Shown here: positions 1 to 6,090 of the stretch, piece by piece
How positions within the stretch are numbered: position 1 is the stretch's first letter
Layout: every line of letters begins with the position of its first letter
Assembly (NCBI GenBank): GCA_017853785.1
Contig: JAFMIX010000044.1
Coordinates: forward strand, 1 to 12,286
Length of the DNA stretch: 12,286 bases
Reading direction: 5' to 3'
Source: Verrucomicrobiales bacterium
GTDB lineage: Bacteria; Verrucomicrobiota; Verrucomicrobiia; Limisphaerales; JAFMIX01
Made by a program: the position numbers and the translations under genes
Notes under the pieces: generated by a model
Seen by the model: only the letters and a program-made list of their open reading frames with translations
Told to the model about the DNA's origin: nothing
Databases searched by the model: none

Positions 1-522
1 GATGGTCTTAAGCGCCATTTCCTTGCCGGCTTCGAAATCAATGCCCGCGTAGATATCCTCGGTGTTCTCGCGGAAGATGACCATGTTCACCTTCTCGGGA
101 TGTTTGACGGGCGAGGGCACGCCGGTGAACCATTGCACTGGGCGCAGGCATACGTAGAGATCGAGGAGCTGGCGCAGCGCGACGTTCAGCGAGCGGATGC
201 CCCCGCCGGTGGGCGTGGTGAGCGGGCCTTTGATGCCGACGAGATATTCCTTGAAGGCTTCGACGGTGTCATCGGGCAGCCAGTTGTTGAACTTTTTGAA
301 GCTCTCTTCGCCGGCGAAGACTTCGAACCAGGCGATTTTCTTCTGGCCGCCGTAAGCCTTGGCCACGGCGGCGTCCATCACGCGCACGCTGGCAGCCCAG
401 ATGTCCGGGCCGGTGCCGTCTCCACGGATGAAGGGCAGGATGGGGTTGTTGGGGACGGAAAGTTTGCCGTTGCTGATGGTGATTTTGCCGCCGGCGGGCG
501 GGGTGACGTCTTTGTAGGGCAT
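1..522 (-). CDS. icd: NADP-dependent isocitrate dehydrogenase, N-terminal 174 residues (3' end outside window)
   Basis: This TCA-cycle enzyme oxidatively decarboxylates isocitrate to 2-oxoglutarate, producing NADPH in the cytoplasm. The reverse strand reads continuously from ATG at 522 to the window edge. The N-terminus (MPYKDVTPPAGGKITISNGK) lines up with E. coli Icd, followed by the GDGTGPDI motif at about residues 34-41, KGPLTTPTGGGIRSLNVALR at 98-117 and FRENTEDIYAG near the end. Ser111 corresponds to E. coli Ser113, the substrate-binding serine that AceK phosphorylates in enterics. No aceK is visible here, so that regulation is not implied. Asn113 and Arg117 of the substrate site are present. 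The start is fixed by the family N-terminus. No Shine-Dalgarno sequence precedes it. The 168 nt to purE are non-coding and contain no promoter I would defend. The C-terminal part, with its metal ligands, lies beyond base 1. Confidence 0.95.
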   Translation of the reverse strand, partial: MPYKDVTPPAGGKITISNGKLSVPNNPILPFIRGDGTGPDIWAASVRVMDAAVAKAYGGQKKIAWFEVFAGEESFKKFNNWLPDDTVEAFKEYLVGIKGPLTTPTGGGIRSLNVALRQLLDLYVCLRPVQWFTGVPSPVKHPEKVNMVIFRENTEDIYAGIDFEAGKEMALKTI

Positions 523-685
523 TAGCGTTTGGTGTTATGTTTGATGTGTTGCGGTGCGCGAACGCGGGGGAGAATTGGGTTCGGACGGGAGAAAATCAAG
601 TGAACATTTCGGTGGCGAAAACGATTGCAGGGCGAGGCACAACAAGATTTGCCTCCGGCTGCCCGCAATTTGGAAAATGCGCCCC

Positions 686-699
686 GCCGCCTAAGCGGC
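686..699 (-). terminator. Small hairpin over the purE stop codon (weak terminator candidate)
   Basis: A perfect 5-bp GC stem (GCCGC and GCGGC) with a 4-nt loop overlaps the purE stop codon. Reading leftwards it is followed by GC-rich sequence and only a short T run about ten bases on. It could slow polymerase, but it lacks the adjacent U-tract of an intrinsic terminator, so function is doubtful. Confidence 0.2.
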
Positions 700-1188
700 A
701 GTTAGGGTTTTGTTTTTCGCGCGGGACTCTTTGGTGAGCCGGGCTTTGAAGCGGAACAGGGCGTTGCGCAGGTTGGGGTCTCCGGTGGCGAGGATTTGCA
801 CCGCGAGGATGCCCGCGTTCCGGGCGGCGCCGATGCCGACGGTGGCAACGGGCACGCCGGGGGGCATCTGCGCTATGGAGAGCAGCGAATCCATGCCTTC
901 GAGCGATTTGCCCATGATGGGCACGCCGATGACCGGCAGGGGGGTGAACGCCGCCGTTACGCCCGGCAGATGCGCTGCACCGCCCGCGCCGGCGATGATG
1001 ACCCGCAGGCCGCGCTTGATGGCGGTGCTGGCGTAGGTTTCCAATCCGTGCGGGTCGCGGTGGGCGGAGATGACGTTAGCTTCGCTTTCGATGCCGAATT
1101 CTTTGAGGATATCGGCGGCGGCTTTGATCACCGGCCAATCCGAATCACTGCCCATCAAGATGCCGACCCTGGGTTTGTTGAATTTCAT
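691..1188 (-). CDS. purE: N5-carboxyaminoimidazole ribonucleotide mutase PurE (class I)
   Basis: PurE converts N5-CAIR to CAIR in de novo purine biosynthesis, in the cytoplasm, normally after PurK. The 165-residue length is typical of class I PurE. The phosphate/substrate loop GSDSDWP lies near residues 13-19, ISAHRDP carries the catalytic histidine at about residues 43-49, AGAGGAAHLPG follows near 69-79, then PVIGVP. Most PurE proteins have SAHRTP at the histidine motif, so the Asp after Arg is a mild variant. The reading frame stays open far upstream, but homology begins at ATG 1188 (MKFNKPRVGILMGSDSDW). No Shine-Dalgarno is present, and a small perfect hairpin (1198-1214) lies 9 nt before the start. 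No purK is adjacent, and the gene is divergent from the receiver/hydrolase gene. The last 19 or so residues form a basic tail beyond the usual core. Confidence 0.95.
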   Translation of the reverse strand: MKFNKPRVGILMGSDSDWPVIKAAADILKEFGIESEANVISAHRDPHGLETYASTAIKRGLRVIIAGAGGAAHLPGVTAAFTPLPVIGVPIMGKSLEGMDSLLSIAQMPPGVPVATVGIGAARNAGILAVQILATGDPNLRNALFRFKARLTKESRAKNKTLTAA

Positions 1189-1197
1189 AATCAGATG

Positions 1198-1214
1198 CTC
1201 GATTGAAAATCGAG
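1198..1214 (-). repeat. Perfect 7-bp inverted repeat in the purE leader
   Basis: CTCGATT, a 3-nt loop, then AATCGAG form a perfect stem whose near edge is 9 nt before the purE ATG. If transcription starts near 1213, as the upstream -10-like hexamer suggests, the hairpin occupies most of the 5' leader and would cover the ribosome landing area. It could equally be a repressor operator, since purine genes are often repressed. Only the symmetry is seen; the role is inferred. Confidence 0.45.
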
Positions 1215-1219
1215 TGCTT

Positions 1220-1247
1220 GGTCTAGCCGACCGGCGGGGAAATTCAA
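1220..1247 (-). promoter_or_regulatory. Candidate purE promoter
   Basis: Reading leftwards, TTGAAT (1247-1242) and TAGACC (1225-1220) are separated by 16 nt. The -35 matches the sigma-70 consensus at four of six positions and the -10 at three of six. This would give a leader of about 25 nt that contains the 1198-1214 hairpin. In a GC-rich genome such weak matches are common, so this is only a candidate. Confidence 0.3.
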
Positions 1248-1331
1248 GCCGCAATTGCTCGCGCCCGTCCGGGCGGGCAGCGGAAATCAGGTGGCGCCGG
1301 CGGCGGCCGGGGTTTTGTTCCGCCTTTTTAG

Positions 1332-1359
1332 TTTTCATTTGGGGCTGCTTCGCTACGAT
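1332..1359 (+). promoter_or_regulatory. Candidate promoter of the receiver/hydrolase gene
   Basis: TTTTCA (1332-1337) and TACGAT (1354-1359) lie 16 nt apart in the most AT-rich part of the 192-nt gap between purE and the divergent gene at 1381. Each hexamer matches the sigma-70 consensus at four of six positions. Transcription would start near 1366, leaving a leader of about 15 nt without a Shine-Dalgarno sequence. Confidence 0.3.
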
Positions 1360-1380
1360 TCGCGCCACGCAAGGCCGTCC

Positions 1381-2703
1381 ATGAAAACCGTTCTGATAAT
1401 TGACGACAACGCCCAGTTTCGCCAGCTCCTCGGGGAAATTCTCGCCGCCAACGGCTGGAGCGTGCTCGAAGCGGCCGATGGCGAGTCCGGGCTCCGGCTC
1501 GTTTCGCAGTATCGGCCGCAGGTAGTGCTCTGCGACCTCCTGATGCCCCGCGGAAACGGCTTCCAAGTTTGCCGCGACATCCGCTCCAGTTCGCTCATAC
1601 GCCCAGTCCGCATCATCGTCACGACCGGGCGTGATTATCCTGTGGACCGCCAAGCCGCCAAGGACGCTGGCGCGGACGCCTATCTGACCAAACCGATTTC
1701 CACCGAAGCCATCTTGAAAACCATCGCCGAACTTACCGCCGCCGGCGCGCCGCCCGTCTTTCCTGCTGGCAGCGGCTCCTCCGCTCCGGCGCACATCAAA
1801 TTCTGGGGCGTGCGCGGCTCCATCCCCACGCCCGGCTCCGGCACCGTGGTGCACGGCGGCAATACCTCCTGCATCGAATTCCGCGCCGGCAAGGAGATCA
1901 TCATTCTCGACGCCGGCACGGGGCTGCGCGGGTTGGGGCGCGCGCTGCTCGCTGAATTTAAGGACCAGCCGCTGAACCTCACCTTGTTGCTCACGCATAC
2001 GCACTGGGATCACATCCAAGGTTTGCCGTTCTTCGGCCCGCTCTATTCGCCGAACTGCCGCCTGCGCATCCTCGGCTACGAAGGCGCGCGCAAAAGCCTG
2101 GAACACATCCTGTCCGGCCAGATGGAAAGTCCGTATTTTCCCGTCCCGTTCCAGAAACTACCTGGTAACATCGAGATCGAAGAAGTCAAAGACCTCCAGT
2201 TTCAGGTCGGGTCGGTGCGGGCCGCGGCGTGGTTCGCCAACCACCCTGGTATCTGCGTCGGCTACCGGCTCTTCGCGGACGCCGGCTCGTTCGCCTACAT
2301 CCCAGACAACGAACCCATCATGCGCCACCGCATCGAGACCGCCTTCTGCCCCGTGGTCGCGCAGGACTCCGTCAACTTCGCCAAGGACGAAGAGGCGCGG
2401 ATGATTGATTTCCTGCGCGGCACGGACGTGTTGGCGCTTGACTCCCAATACGACCGCGAAGAATACCAGCAACACGTCGGCTGGGGGCACGGCTGCGTGG
2501 ACGACGCCGTATCCATTGCCGCCCGCGCCGAAGTGCAGCGGCTGTATCTCTTCCACCACGACCCCGACCACGACGACACCAAAGTTGCCGCCATGGCCGC
2601 GCACGGCCGCAAGCTGGCGCAGGAAGCCGGCAGTAATTTGCAAGTGAACGCCGCGCGCGAGGGTGAACTTGTGCCCCTGCGGGCGCGGGCGGGCAAGTCG
2701 TAG
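1381..2703 (+). CDS. Receiver-domain protein with metallo-beta-lactamase-fold hydrolase output
   Basis: This 440-residue protein joins two domains. Residues 1-120 are a CheY-like receiver with acidic pocket Asp8-Asp9, phosphoacceptor Asp52 (VVLCDLLMP), Thr81/Thr82 and Lys104 in YLTKP. After a Pro/Ala/Ser-rich linker (about 121-137), residues 138-435 are a metallo-beta-lactamase-fold hydrolase of the PhnP/RNase Z-like type. It opens with FWGVRGSIPTPG and carries the metal motif H206-x-H208-x-D210-H211. Further candidate ligands are His288, Asp354 and His392/393, and GWGHG and LFHHDPDHDD are typical of this family. All receiver and metal residues expected are present, so both domains look functional. 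The substrate is unknown; cyclic nucleotides, phosphodiesters or RNA are family-level guesses. Phosphorylation probably gates the hydrolase. There is no DNA-binding domain and no kinase gene nearby. ATG 1381 is chosen because the receiver fold begins there; the open frame upstream has no homology. Confidence 0.9.
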   Translation: MKTVLIIDDNAQFRQLLGEILAANGWSVLEAADGESGLRLVSQYRPQVVLCDLLMPRGNGFQVCRDIRSSSLIRPVRIIVTTGRDYPVDRQAAKDAGADAYLTKPISTEAILKTIAELTAAGAPPVFPAGSGSSAPAHIKFWGVRGSIPTPGSGTVVHGGNTSCIEFRAGKEIIILDAGTGLRGLGRALLAEFKDQPLNLTLLLTHTHWDHIQGLPFFGPLYSPNCRLRILGYEGARKSLEHILSGQMESPYFPVPFQKLPGNIEIEEVKDLQFQVGSVRAAAWFANHPGICVGYRLFADAGSFAYIPDNEPIMRHRIETAFCPVVAQDSVNFAKDEEARMIDFLRGTDVLALDSQYDREEYQQHVGWGHGCVDDAVSIAARAEVQRLYLFHHDPDHDDTKVAAMAAHGRKLAQEAGSNLQVNAAREGELVPLRARAGKS

Positions 2704-2744
2704 CCGCGCTGGTGACAACGCGGATTCCCCAGCGGCGCGGCCTG

Positions 2745-2762
2745 CGCGCTTTCACAAGCGCG
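2745..2762. terminator. 7-bp perfect inverted repeat between convergent genes
   Basis: CGCGCTT, loop TCAC, AAGCGCG lies in the 85-nt gap between the stop of the receiver/hydrolase gene and the stop of the DUF5069 gene, which read towards each other. The position suits a shared transcription end. There is no T-tract on either side, so it is not a classical intrinsic terminator. Confidence 0.3.
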
Positions 2763-2788
2763 GCGACGCTCCGTGCTGGCAGTTTTGC

Positions 2789-3214
2789 TCAAATCCGCTT
2801 TTCGTCCGCGTCGATGAAGTCTACGAAGCAGCGGATGTCGTCGCGGTGGGTAAGGCCGGCTTGTTCCTTGCGCATCTTGAGCCGCGCCACGCCTTCGGCG
2901 TCGGTGGCTTTGGGATAATCCAGCATCTGGGCGAGCAGCGCGGCTTTTTCGGTGGCGGATTTCTTCACGTTCCGGCGTACCCAGTCGCAGACTTCGCCGT
3001 CGGTGAGGGAGTTTTTCACCACGGCGAGCATCTGTTCGTGCGTGACGCCGGCGGCCTTGAGCCAGCTGCCATCAAAACCTTTGCCGAGGTTCGGCTGGTA
3101 ATCGGGATGGAGTTTGCCGGCGAGGTGCAGGCGGATTTTGTCTATGTAGCGCGGCAGGTGGGGCCAGCCGTTCATGGTTTCGCGGGGACTCCGGGGAAAG
3201 ATGATTTCGTTCAT
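2789..3214 (-). CDS. DUF5069 family protein
   Basis: This is a 141-residue soluble protein with the features of DUF5069, a family common in Verrucomicrobiota and Planctomycetota and of unknown function. The diagnostic start is RSPRETMNGWPHLPRYIDKIR (about residues 8-28 overall), followed by a helix with LAGKLHPDY and a segment (about 45-100) with FDGSWLKAAGVT and DGEVCDWVRRN. There is no signal peptide, membrane segment or recognisable catalytic motif. The C-terminal 30 residues are rich in Lys, Arg and Asp. The start at 3214 gives the family N-terminus directly, with no Shine-Dalgarno; a -10-like element sits 6 nt before it, so the mRNA may be leaderless. It is divergent from the membrane-protein gene at 3303 and convergent with the receiver/hydrolase gene. 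Family assignment is from recognisable motifs; no function is claimed. Confidence 0.85.
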   Translation of the reverse strand: MNEIIFPRSPRETMNGWPHLPRYIDKIRLHLAGKLHPDYQPNLGKGFDGSWLKAAGVTHEQMLAVVKNSLTDGEVCDWVRRNVKKSATEKAALLAQMLDYPKATDAEGVARLKMRKEQAGLTHRDDIRCFVDFIDADEKRI

Positions 3215-3220
3215 GGCGGC

Positions 3221-3249
3221 ATCATCTTTTTGGCCGCGCGAAAGTGCAA
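3221..3249 (-). promoter_or_regulatory. Candidate promoter of the DUF5069 gene (leaderless spacing)
   Basis: Reading leftwards, TTGCAC (3249-3244) and GATGAT (3226-3221) are 17 nt apart, the ideal spacing. The -10 matches consensus at four of six positions. It ends 6 nt before the ATG at 3214, so transcription would start at or next to the start codon. Confidence 0.35.
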
Positions 3250-3267
3250 CTGAAAATTTCCGCGGCG

Positions 3268-3296
3268 TTGACCTGCCTCCGCGCGCCCGCTAGCGT
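3268..3296 (+). promoter_or_regulatory. Candidate promoter of the membrane-protein gene (leaderless spacing)
   Basis: TTGACC (3268-3273) matches the -35 consensus at five of six positions, and TAGCGT (3291-3296) is a weak -10 after an exact 17-nt spacer. Only 6 nt separate it from the ATG at 3303, so the transcript would start at or beside the start codon. Confidence 0.4.
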
Positions 3297-3302
3297 CTCC
3301 CG

Positions 3303-4034
3303 ATGAAACGTTGGGCGTTCGTTACTGTTTTTCTCTACAGCTTGATTTTGGTGCTGCTGACGGCGCCTCTGTTGCTGTTCGCCAACGGAGAATGGTGGGG
3401 GCGGCAGAGCGGGGGCATTACGTTGGAAACTTGTTGGATGCTTTACCAGACTTGGGGCTACTGGACGTGGTTGGGCGTGATGGGTTTGGGTGCGGCGCTC
3501 ATGTTGATCGTGCCGGTGGATCTTTCCCAGCGGCGGGTGGTGCCGCAGCGGAAGCTGCTGGTGCCGGTGGTCACGGCGGCGTTTCTCTTCGCGAATGTTT
3601 TCTTCGGCGGCATCTTCGCCATCGCCTGCGCGGTCAAAGGCGACGATGCGTTGGAGGTGTTTTTCAAACTGGCCGACGGGTTTTACAGTGGATGGGTGAT
3701 GCTGGCGCTGGTGATCGCGCTGCTCTGGGCGGTCTGGGCTTGGGTGTTTTACCGGGTGACCCGGGCGGATGTTCCGGAGGTTTTGATGGCGCGGCTCGGC
3801 CGCTGGCTGTTGCGCGGGAGCATCCTGGAACTGCTGGTGGCGATACCCAGCCATGTGATCGTGCGGCACAGGGAAAACTGTTGCGCGCCGGCCGGGTCGT
3901 TCTGGGGCATCACGACGGGGCTGACGGTGATGCTGCTGTGCTTTGGGCCGGGGGTGTTCTTTCTGTTCGCGGAGCGGTTTGCCCGGAAGCAGGTCGCCAC
4001 GCGGAAAATCACCAAGCCAAGCGGGGTAAATTGA
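3303..4034 (+). CDS. Conserved-looking integral membrane protein, function unknown
   Basis: I do not recognise a named family. The 243-residue protein has six likely membrane helices at about 5-27, 52-72, 85-111, 129-150, 165-183 and 199-222, joined by short basic or acidic loops, which places it in the inner membrane. The most distinctive part is the loop between helices 5 and 6: IPSHVIVRHRENCCAPAGSF (181-200), with an adjacent cysteine pair (193-194) flanked by His184, His189 and several Arg, followed by FGPGVFFLF in the last helix. Such a Cys/His cluster could bind a metal or be redox active, but that is inference. Codons end mostly in G (GTG, CTG, GCG), unlike the C-ending neighbours. The start is set by the first ATG, before helix 1, without a Shine-Dalgarno. 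It is divergent from the DUF5069 gene, and a 30-bp palindrome lies 24 nt after its stop. Confidence 0.85.
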   Translation: MKRWAFVTVFLYSLILVLLTAPLLLFANGEWWGRQSGGITLETCWMLYQTWGYWTWLGVMGLGAALMLIVPVDLSQRRVVPQRKLLVPVVTAAFLFANVFFGGIFAIACAVKGDDALEVFFKLADGFYSGWVMLALVIALLWAVWAWVFYRVTRADVPEVLMARLGRWLLRGSILELLVAIPSHVIVRHRENCCAPAGSFWGITTGLTVMLLCFGPGVFFLFAERFARKQVATRKITKPSGVN

Positions 4035-4058
4035 TCCGCCGAATTTATTGGCCGCCCA

Positions 4059-4088
4059 TGAACTAGGCCATTGCAATGGCCTAGTTCA
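4059..4088. repeat. Perfect 30-bp palindrome in a convergent intergenic gap
   Basis: TGAACTAGGCCATTG is followed directly by its exact reverse complement, CAATGGCCTAGTTCA, with no spacer and no mismatch. It lies 24 nt after the stop of the membrane-protein gene and about 90 nt after the stop of the converging sulfatase. As RNA it would fold into a stem of up to 13 bp with a TGCA loop, on either strand. Neither flank has a T-tract, so a standard intrinsic terminator is not supported. Alternatives are a bidirectional mRNA 3'-end stabiliser, a binding site for a dimeric protein, or one copy of a genome-wide repeat. Confidence 0.9.
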
Positions 4089-4130
4089 CAGTAGCCCAAT
4101 CAAGGGGCAGCAGGGGCGCTTCGATGATGA

Positions 4131-4146
4131 TGGCTGGGCGCAGCCA
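4131..4146. terminator. 6-bp inverted repeat downstream of the sulfatase
   Basis: TGGCTG, loop GGCG, CAGCCA form a perfect short stem 33 nt after the sulfatase stop codon. It may contribute to a transcription end for the leftward sulfatase transcript. No T-run follows in that direction, so the call is weak. Confidence 0.25.
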
Positions 4147-4179
4147 GGAAGATGATTTTGGCATGTGATATTTGGAGAA

Positions 4180-5604
4180 TCATTTTGAATTCGCTTGGCG
4201 CGTTTTCCGTTTGAAGCCGGCGCCCGGCTTCTTGCCGTTGCGATTCCCGGGCGGGGTGGAACTCTGACCCCAAAGGGGAGTGGCAAGCGTGGCGTTCCAC
4301 TTGTTCCAGCGGGTTTGCAGTTCGCGCAGTTTTTCGGGCTGGGCGGCGGCGAGGTCGTTGGTCTCGCCGATGTCGCGGCGGAGGTCGTAGAGTTTCGCGG
4401 CGGTGACGGGTTGTTGCTGGACGCCGGTCTGGGTGTCTGCGTTCTGGTCATGGCGGACGAGTTTGTAGTCACCCGCGCGGATGGCCATCTGCTGGCCAAG
4501 CCGCCAATAAAGCGCGTCGTGCGGCGCGCCGGTTTTTTCGCCGGTGAGGAAGGGCAGGAGGTTCACTCCGTCCAATTGCCACTCGGGTTTCACTTCCACC
4601 CCGGCGGCGGCGAGGGCGGTGACGTGGAGATCGAGTTGGATAGCGGGTGAATAAAAGACGCCGGGCTTAAGGTGGCCAGGCCAGGCGACGACGAAGGGCA
4701 CGCGGATGCCGCCTTCGAGGGTGGTGCGTTTGCTGCCGCGCAGCGGCAGGTTCGAGGCGCCATTCACGGTCACACCTTTCATGGTCGGGCCGCCGTTGTC
4801 GCTGATGAAGCAGATGAGGGTGTTGGTTTCCTGTCCGGTCTGGGCGAGGGTCTGCCGGACGTGCCCGATCGCTTCATCCATGGCGATCATCATGGCGGCG
4901 TAAGTGCGTCGCTGCTTGTCGGCGATGCCGGGAAATTTCGCAAGCCGGTCGGCCGTGGCGTGCATCGGGGTATGGACGGCGTTGAAGGCGAGGTAAAGAA
5001 ACCAAGGGTTTTCTTTATGTCTTTGGATGAACGCCACCGCTTCGCGCCCGAAGGCGTCGGTAGTGTAATCCATTTCTTTCACCGGCGTGGTGTCCCGCTG
5101 GATGGAGGTGGAATCAAAGTAACTGTGCTCCCCGCCCAGAAAGCCGTAAAATTCCGTGAAGCCGCGCTGCTGGGGGTGCATCTTGGGTTGGAATCCCAGA
5201 TGCCATTTGCCGACGAGTCCGGTGGCATAGCCGGCGGCCTTGAGGCGGTCGGCGAGAGTCGTTTCTGTGACGGGCAGGCCGTCGCTGCCGGTGGGGTTGA
5301 ATTCGTGGCCGAAGCGTTGCTGGTATTTCCCGGTCAACAGTCCGGCGCGGGTCGGCGAGCAATACGGGCCGCTCACATATCCGCTGGTGAAGCGCACGCC
5401 GGCAGCGGCGAGGGCATCAAGGTTCGGCGTGGGGATATCCTTGCACCCGTGAAAGCCCACGTCGGCATAGCCCATGTCATCGCCGACGATGAGGAGGATG
5501 TTTGGCGGCGGAGTCTGGGTCGGTGCCGCGCCGACGGAAATGGTGGCGGGGGCGAGGAGTGAAAGGAACAACACGCCGAGCCGGAGACAGGAGCAAGGGT
5601 TCAT
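4180..5604 (-). CDS. Secreted sulfatase (type I, arylsulfatase-like)
   Basis: This 474-residue exported enzyme should hydrolyse sulfate esters, probably on sulfated polysaccharides, as expected in carbohydrate-degrading Verrucomicrobiota; the substrate cannot be told from sequence. A signal peptide covers residues 1 to about 27 (hydrophobic core LGVLFLSLLAPA, then VGAA). The sulfatase domain starts at PNILLIVGDDMGY with metal ligands Asp42-Asp43. The formylglycine motif is CSPTRAGLLTGKYQQR, with Cys82 as the residue to be oxidised. GKWHLG follows in the middle, and ISDNGGP supplies the remaining Asp/Asn metal ligands. The C-terminal subdomain (LYDLRRDIGETNDLA) is intact, and the last 40 residues are basic. 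No maturase (FGE or anSME) is in the window. ATG 5604 is chosen because it starts the signal peptide; the open frame runs 22 codons further upstream with unrelated sequence. A sulfatase remnant lies 83 nt upstream on the same strand. Confidence 0.93.
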   Translation of the reverse strand: MNPCSCLRLGVLFLSLLAPATISVGAAPTQTPPPNILLIVGDDMGYADVGFHGCKDIPTPNLDALAAAGVRFTSGYVSGPYCSPTRAGLLTGKYQQRFGHEFNPTGSDGLPVTETTLADRLKAAGYATGLVGKWHLGFQPKMHPQQRGFTEFYGFLGGEHSYFDSTSIQRDTTPVKEMDYTTDAFGREAVAFIQRHKENPWFLYLAFNAVHTPMHATADRLAKFPGIADKQRRTYAAMMIAMDEAIGHVRQTLAQTGQETNTLICFISDNGGPTMKGVTVNGASNLPLRGSKRTTLEGGIRVPFVVAWPGHLKPGVFYSPAIQLDLHVTALAAAGVEVKPEWQLDGVNLLPFLTGEKTGAPHDALYWRLGQQMAIRAGDYKLVRHDQNADTQTGVQQQPVTAAKLYDLRRDIGETNDLAAAQPEKLRELQTRWNKWNATLATPLWGQSSTPPGNRNGKKPGAGFKRKTRQANSK

Positions 5605-5687
5605 ACGCGGGAGAATAATCGGGCAAGTTCGAGCCGCGCCAGAAATTTTCTTTGTCCCGCTACGCGACATTTGCAGCCGCGCGGGTT

Positions 5688-6090
5688 TCAGTTTTTCGGC
5701 CCGGACATCTTCTCCGATTTTTTGGTCTCCAAGCCTTCAAAAGCCGGCGGAATCAATTGCGCGTCCCTGGCAGCGCGGGGTTTTTCCAGATCGGCGAGGA
5801 TGGCCGGCTCGGCGGCCAGGTTTTTTTGTTTCGCCGATGTCTTTGGCGAGGTTGAACAACTTGGCCTGACTTGATGAATTTTGCTGCACGAATTTGTGGT
5901 CGCCGCTGCGCACGGCAAAAGCTTCTTGGTCAAAATTGCGGAGGTAGATGGCATCATGCGGCGCGGTGGATTTTCTTGCCGGCGAGGTAGGGTGTGAGGT
6001 TGACGCCATCCAGCGGCGGTCCGGATTTAGAGGCGCGTTAGCTTGGGTGGCGATGGTGGCAAAGATATCGAGCGCGGTCGCCACCAAGGA
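5688..6090 (-). pseudogene. Sulfatase C-terminal remnant, truncated and frameshifted
   Basis: Joining reading frames recovers the last 130 or so residues of a sulfatase: ATALDIFATIATQANAP, then DGVNLTPYLAGKK, then STAPHDAIYLRNFDQEAFAV and LFNLAKDIGETK, then NLAAEPAILADLEK and the stop at 5690-5688. The order matches the C-terminus of the intact neighbour (DGVNLLPFLTGEK, APHDALYWR, LYDLRRDIGETNDLA). Three frame changes are needed: near 6014-6020 (one base lost), at the T4 run 5971-5974 (one gained) and at the T7 run 5821-5827 (one gained). Homology stops near 6090. The catalytic N-terminal domain, including the formylglycine motif, is absent, and the sequence beyond it (6091-6213) looks non-coding. 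No single frame could give a working enzyme. It is a decayed gene of an old tandem pair, not a recent copy, since identity to the intact gene is modest. Confidence 0.85.

Noticed and set aside
523..690. Small gene or promoter between icd and purE
   Set aside because: The possible 66-codon frame lacks a plausible start signal or recognisable product, and only weak hexamers (such as CATAAC before icd) could be found.
1189..2106. Long open frame upstream of purE on the minus strand, which would extend PurE to 471 residues
   Set aside because: It lies antisense to the receiver/hydrolase gene, has no domain resemblance and low-complexity composition; PurE homology begins exactly at ATG 1188.
3222..4076. 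284-codon minus-strand open frame across the membrane-protein gene
   Set aside because: His/Gln/Pro/Arg-rich translation typical of an antisense shadow; the plus-strand frame gives a coherent six-helix protein.
4131..4146. Treating the two inverted repeats after the sulfatase as an attachment site or CRISPR remnant
   Set aside because: The two repeats differ in sequence, there are no spacers or direct repeats, and no integrase, tRNA or cas gene is nearby.
4672..5562. 296-codon open frame on the plus strand within the sulfatase
   Set aside because: Gly/Ala/Arg-rich antisense shadow of the sulfatase gene, with no motif or start signal.
5737..6087. Reading the sulfatase remnant as two small overlapping genes
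   Set aside because: Each frame holds only pieces of one sulfatase C-terminus; the pieces join in order only through frameshifts, so it is a single pseudogene.
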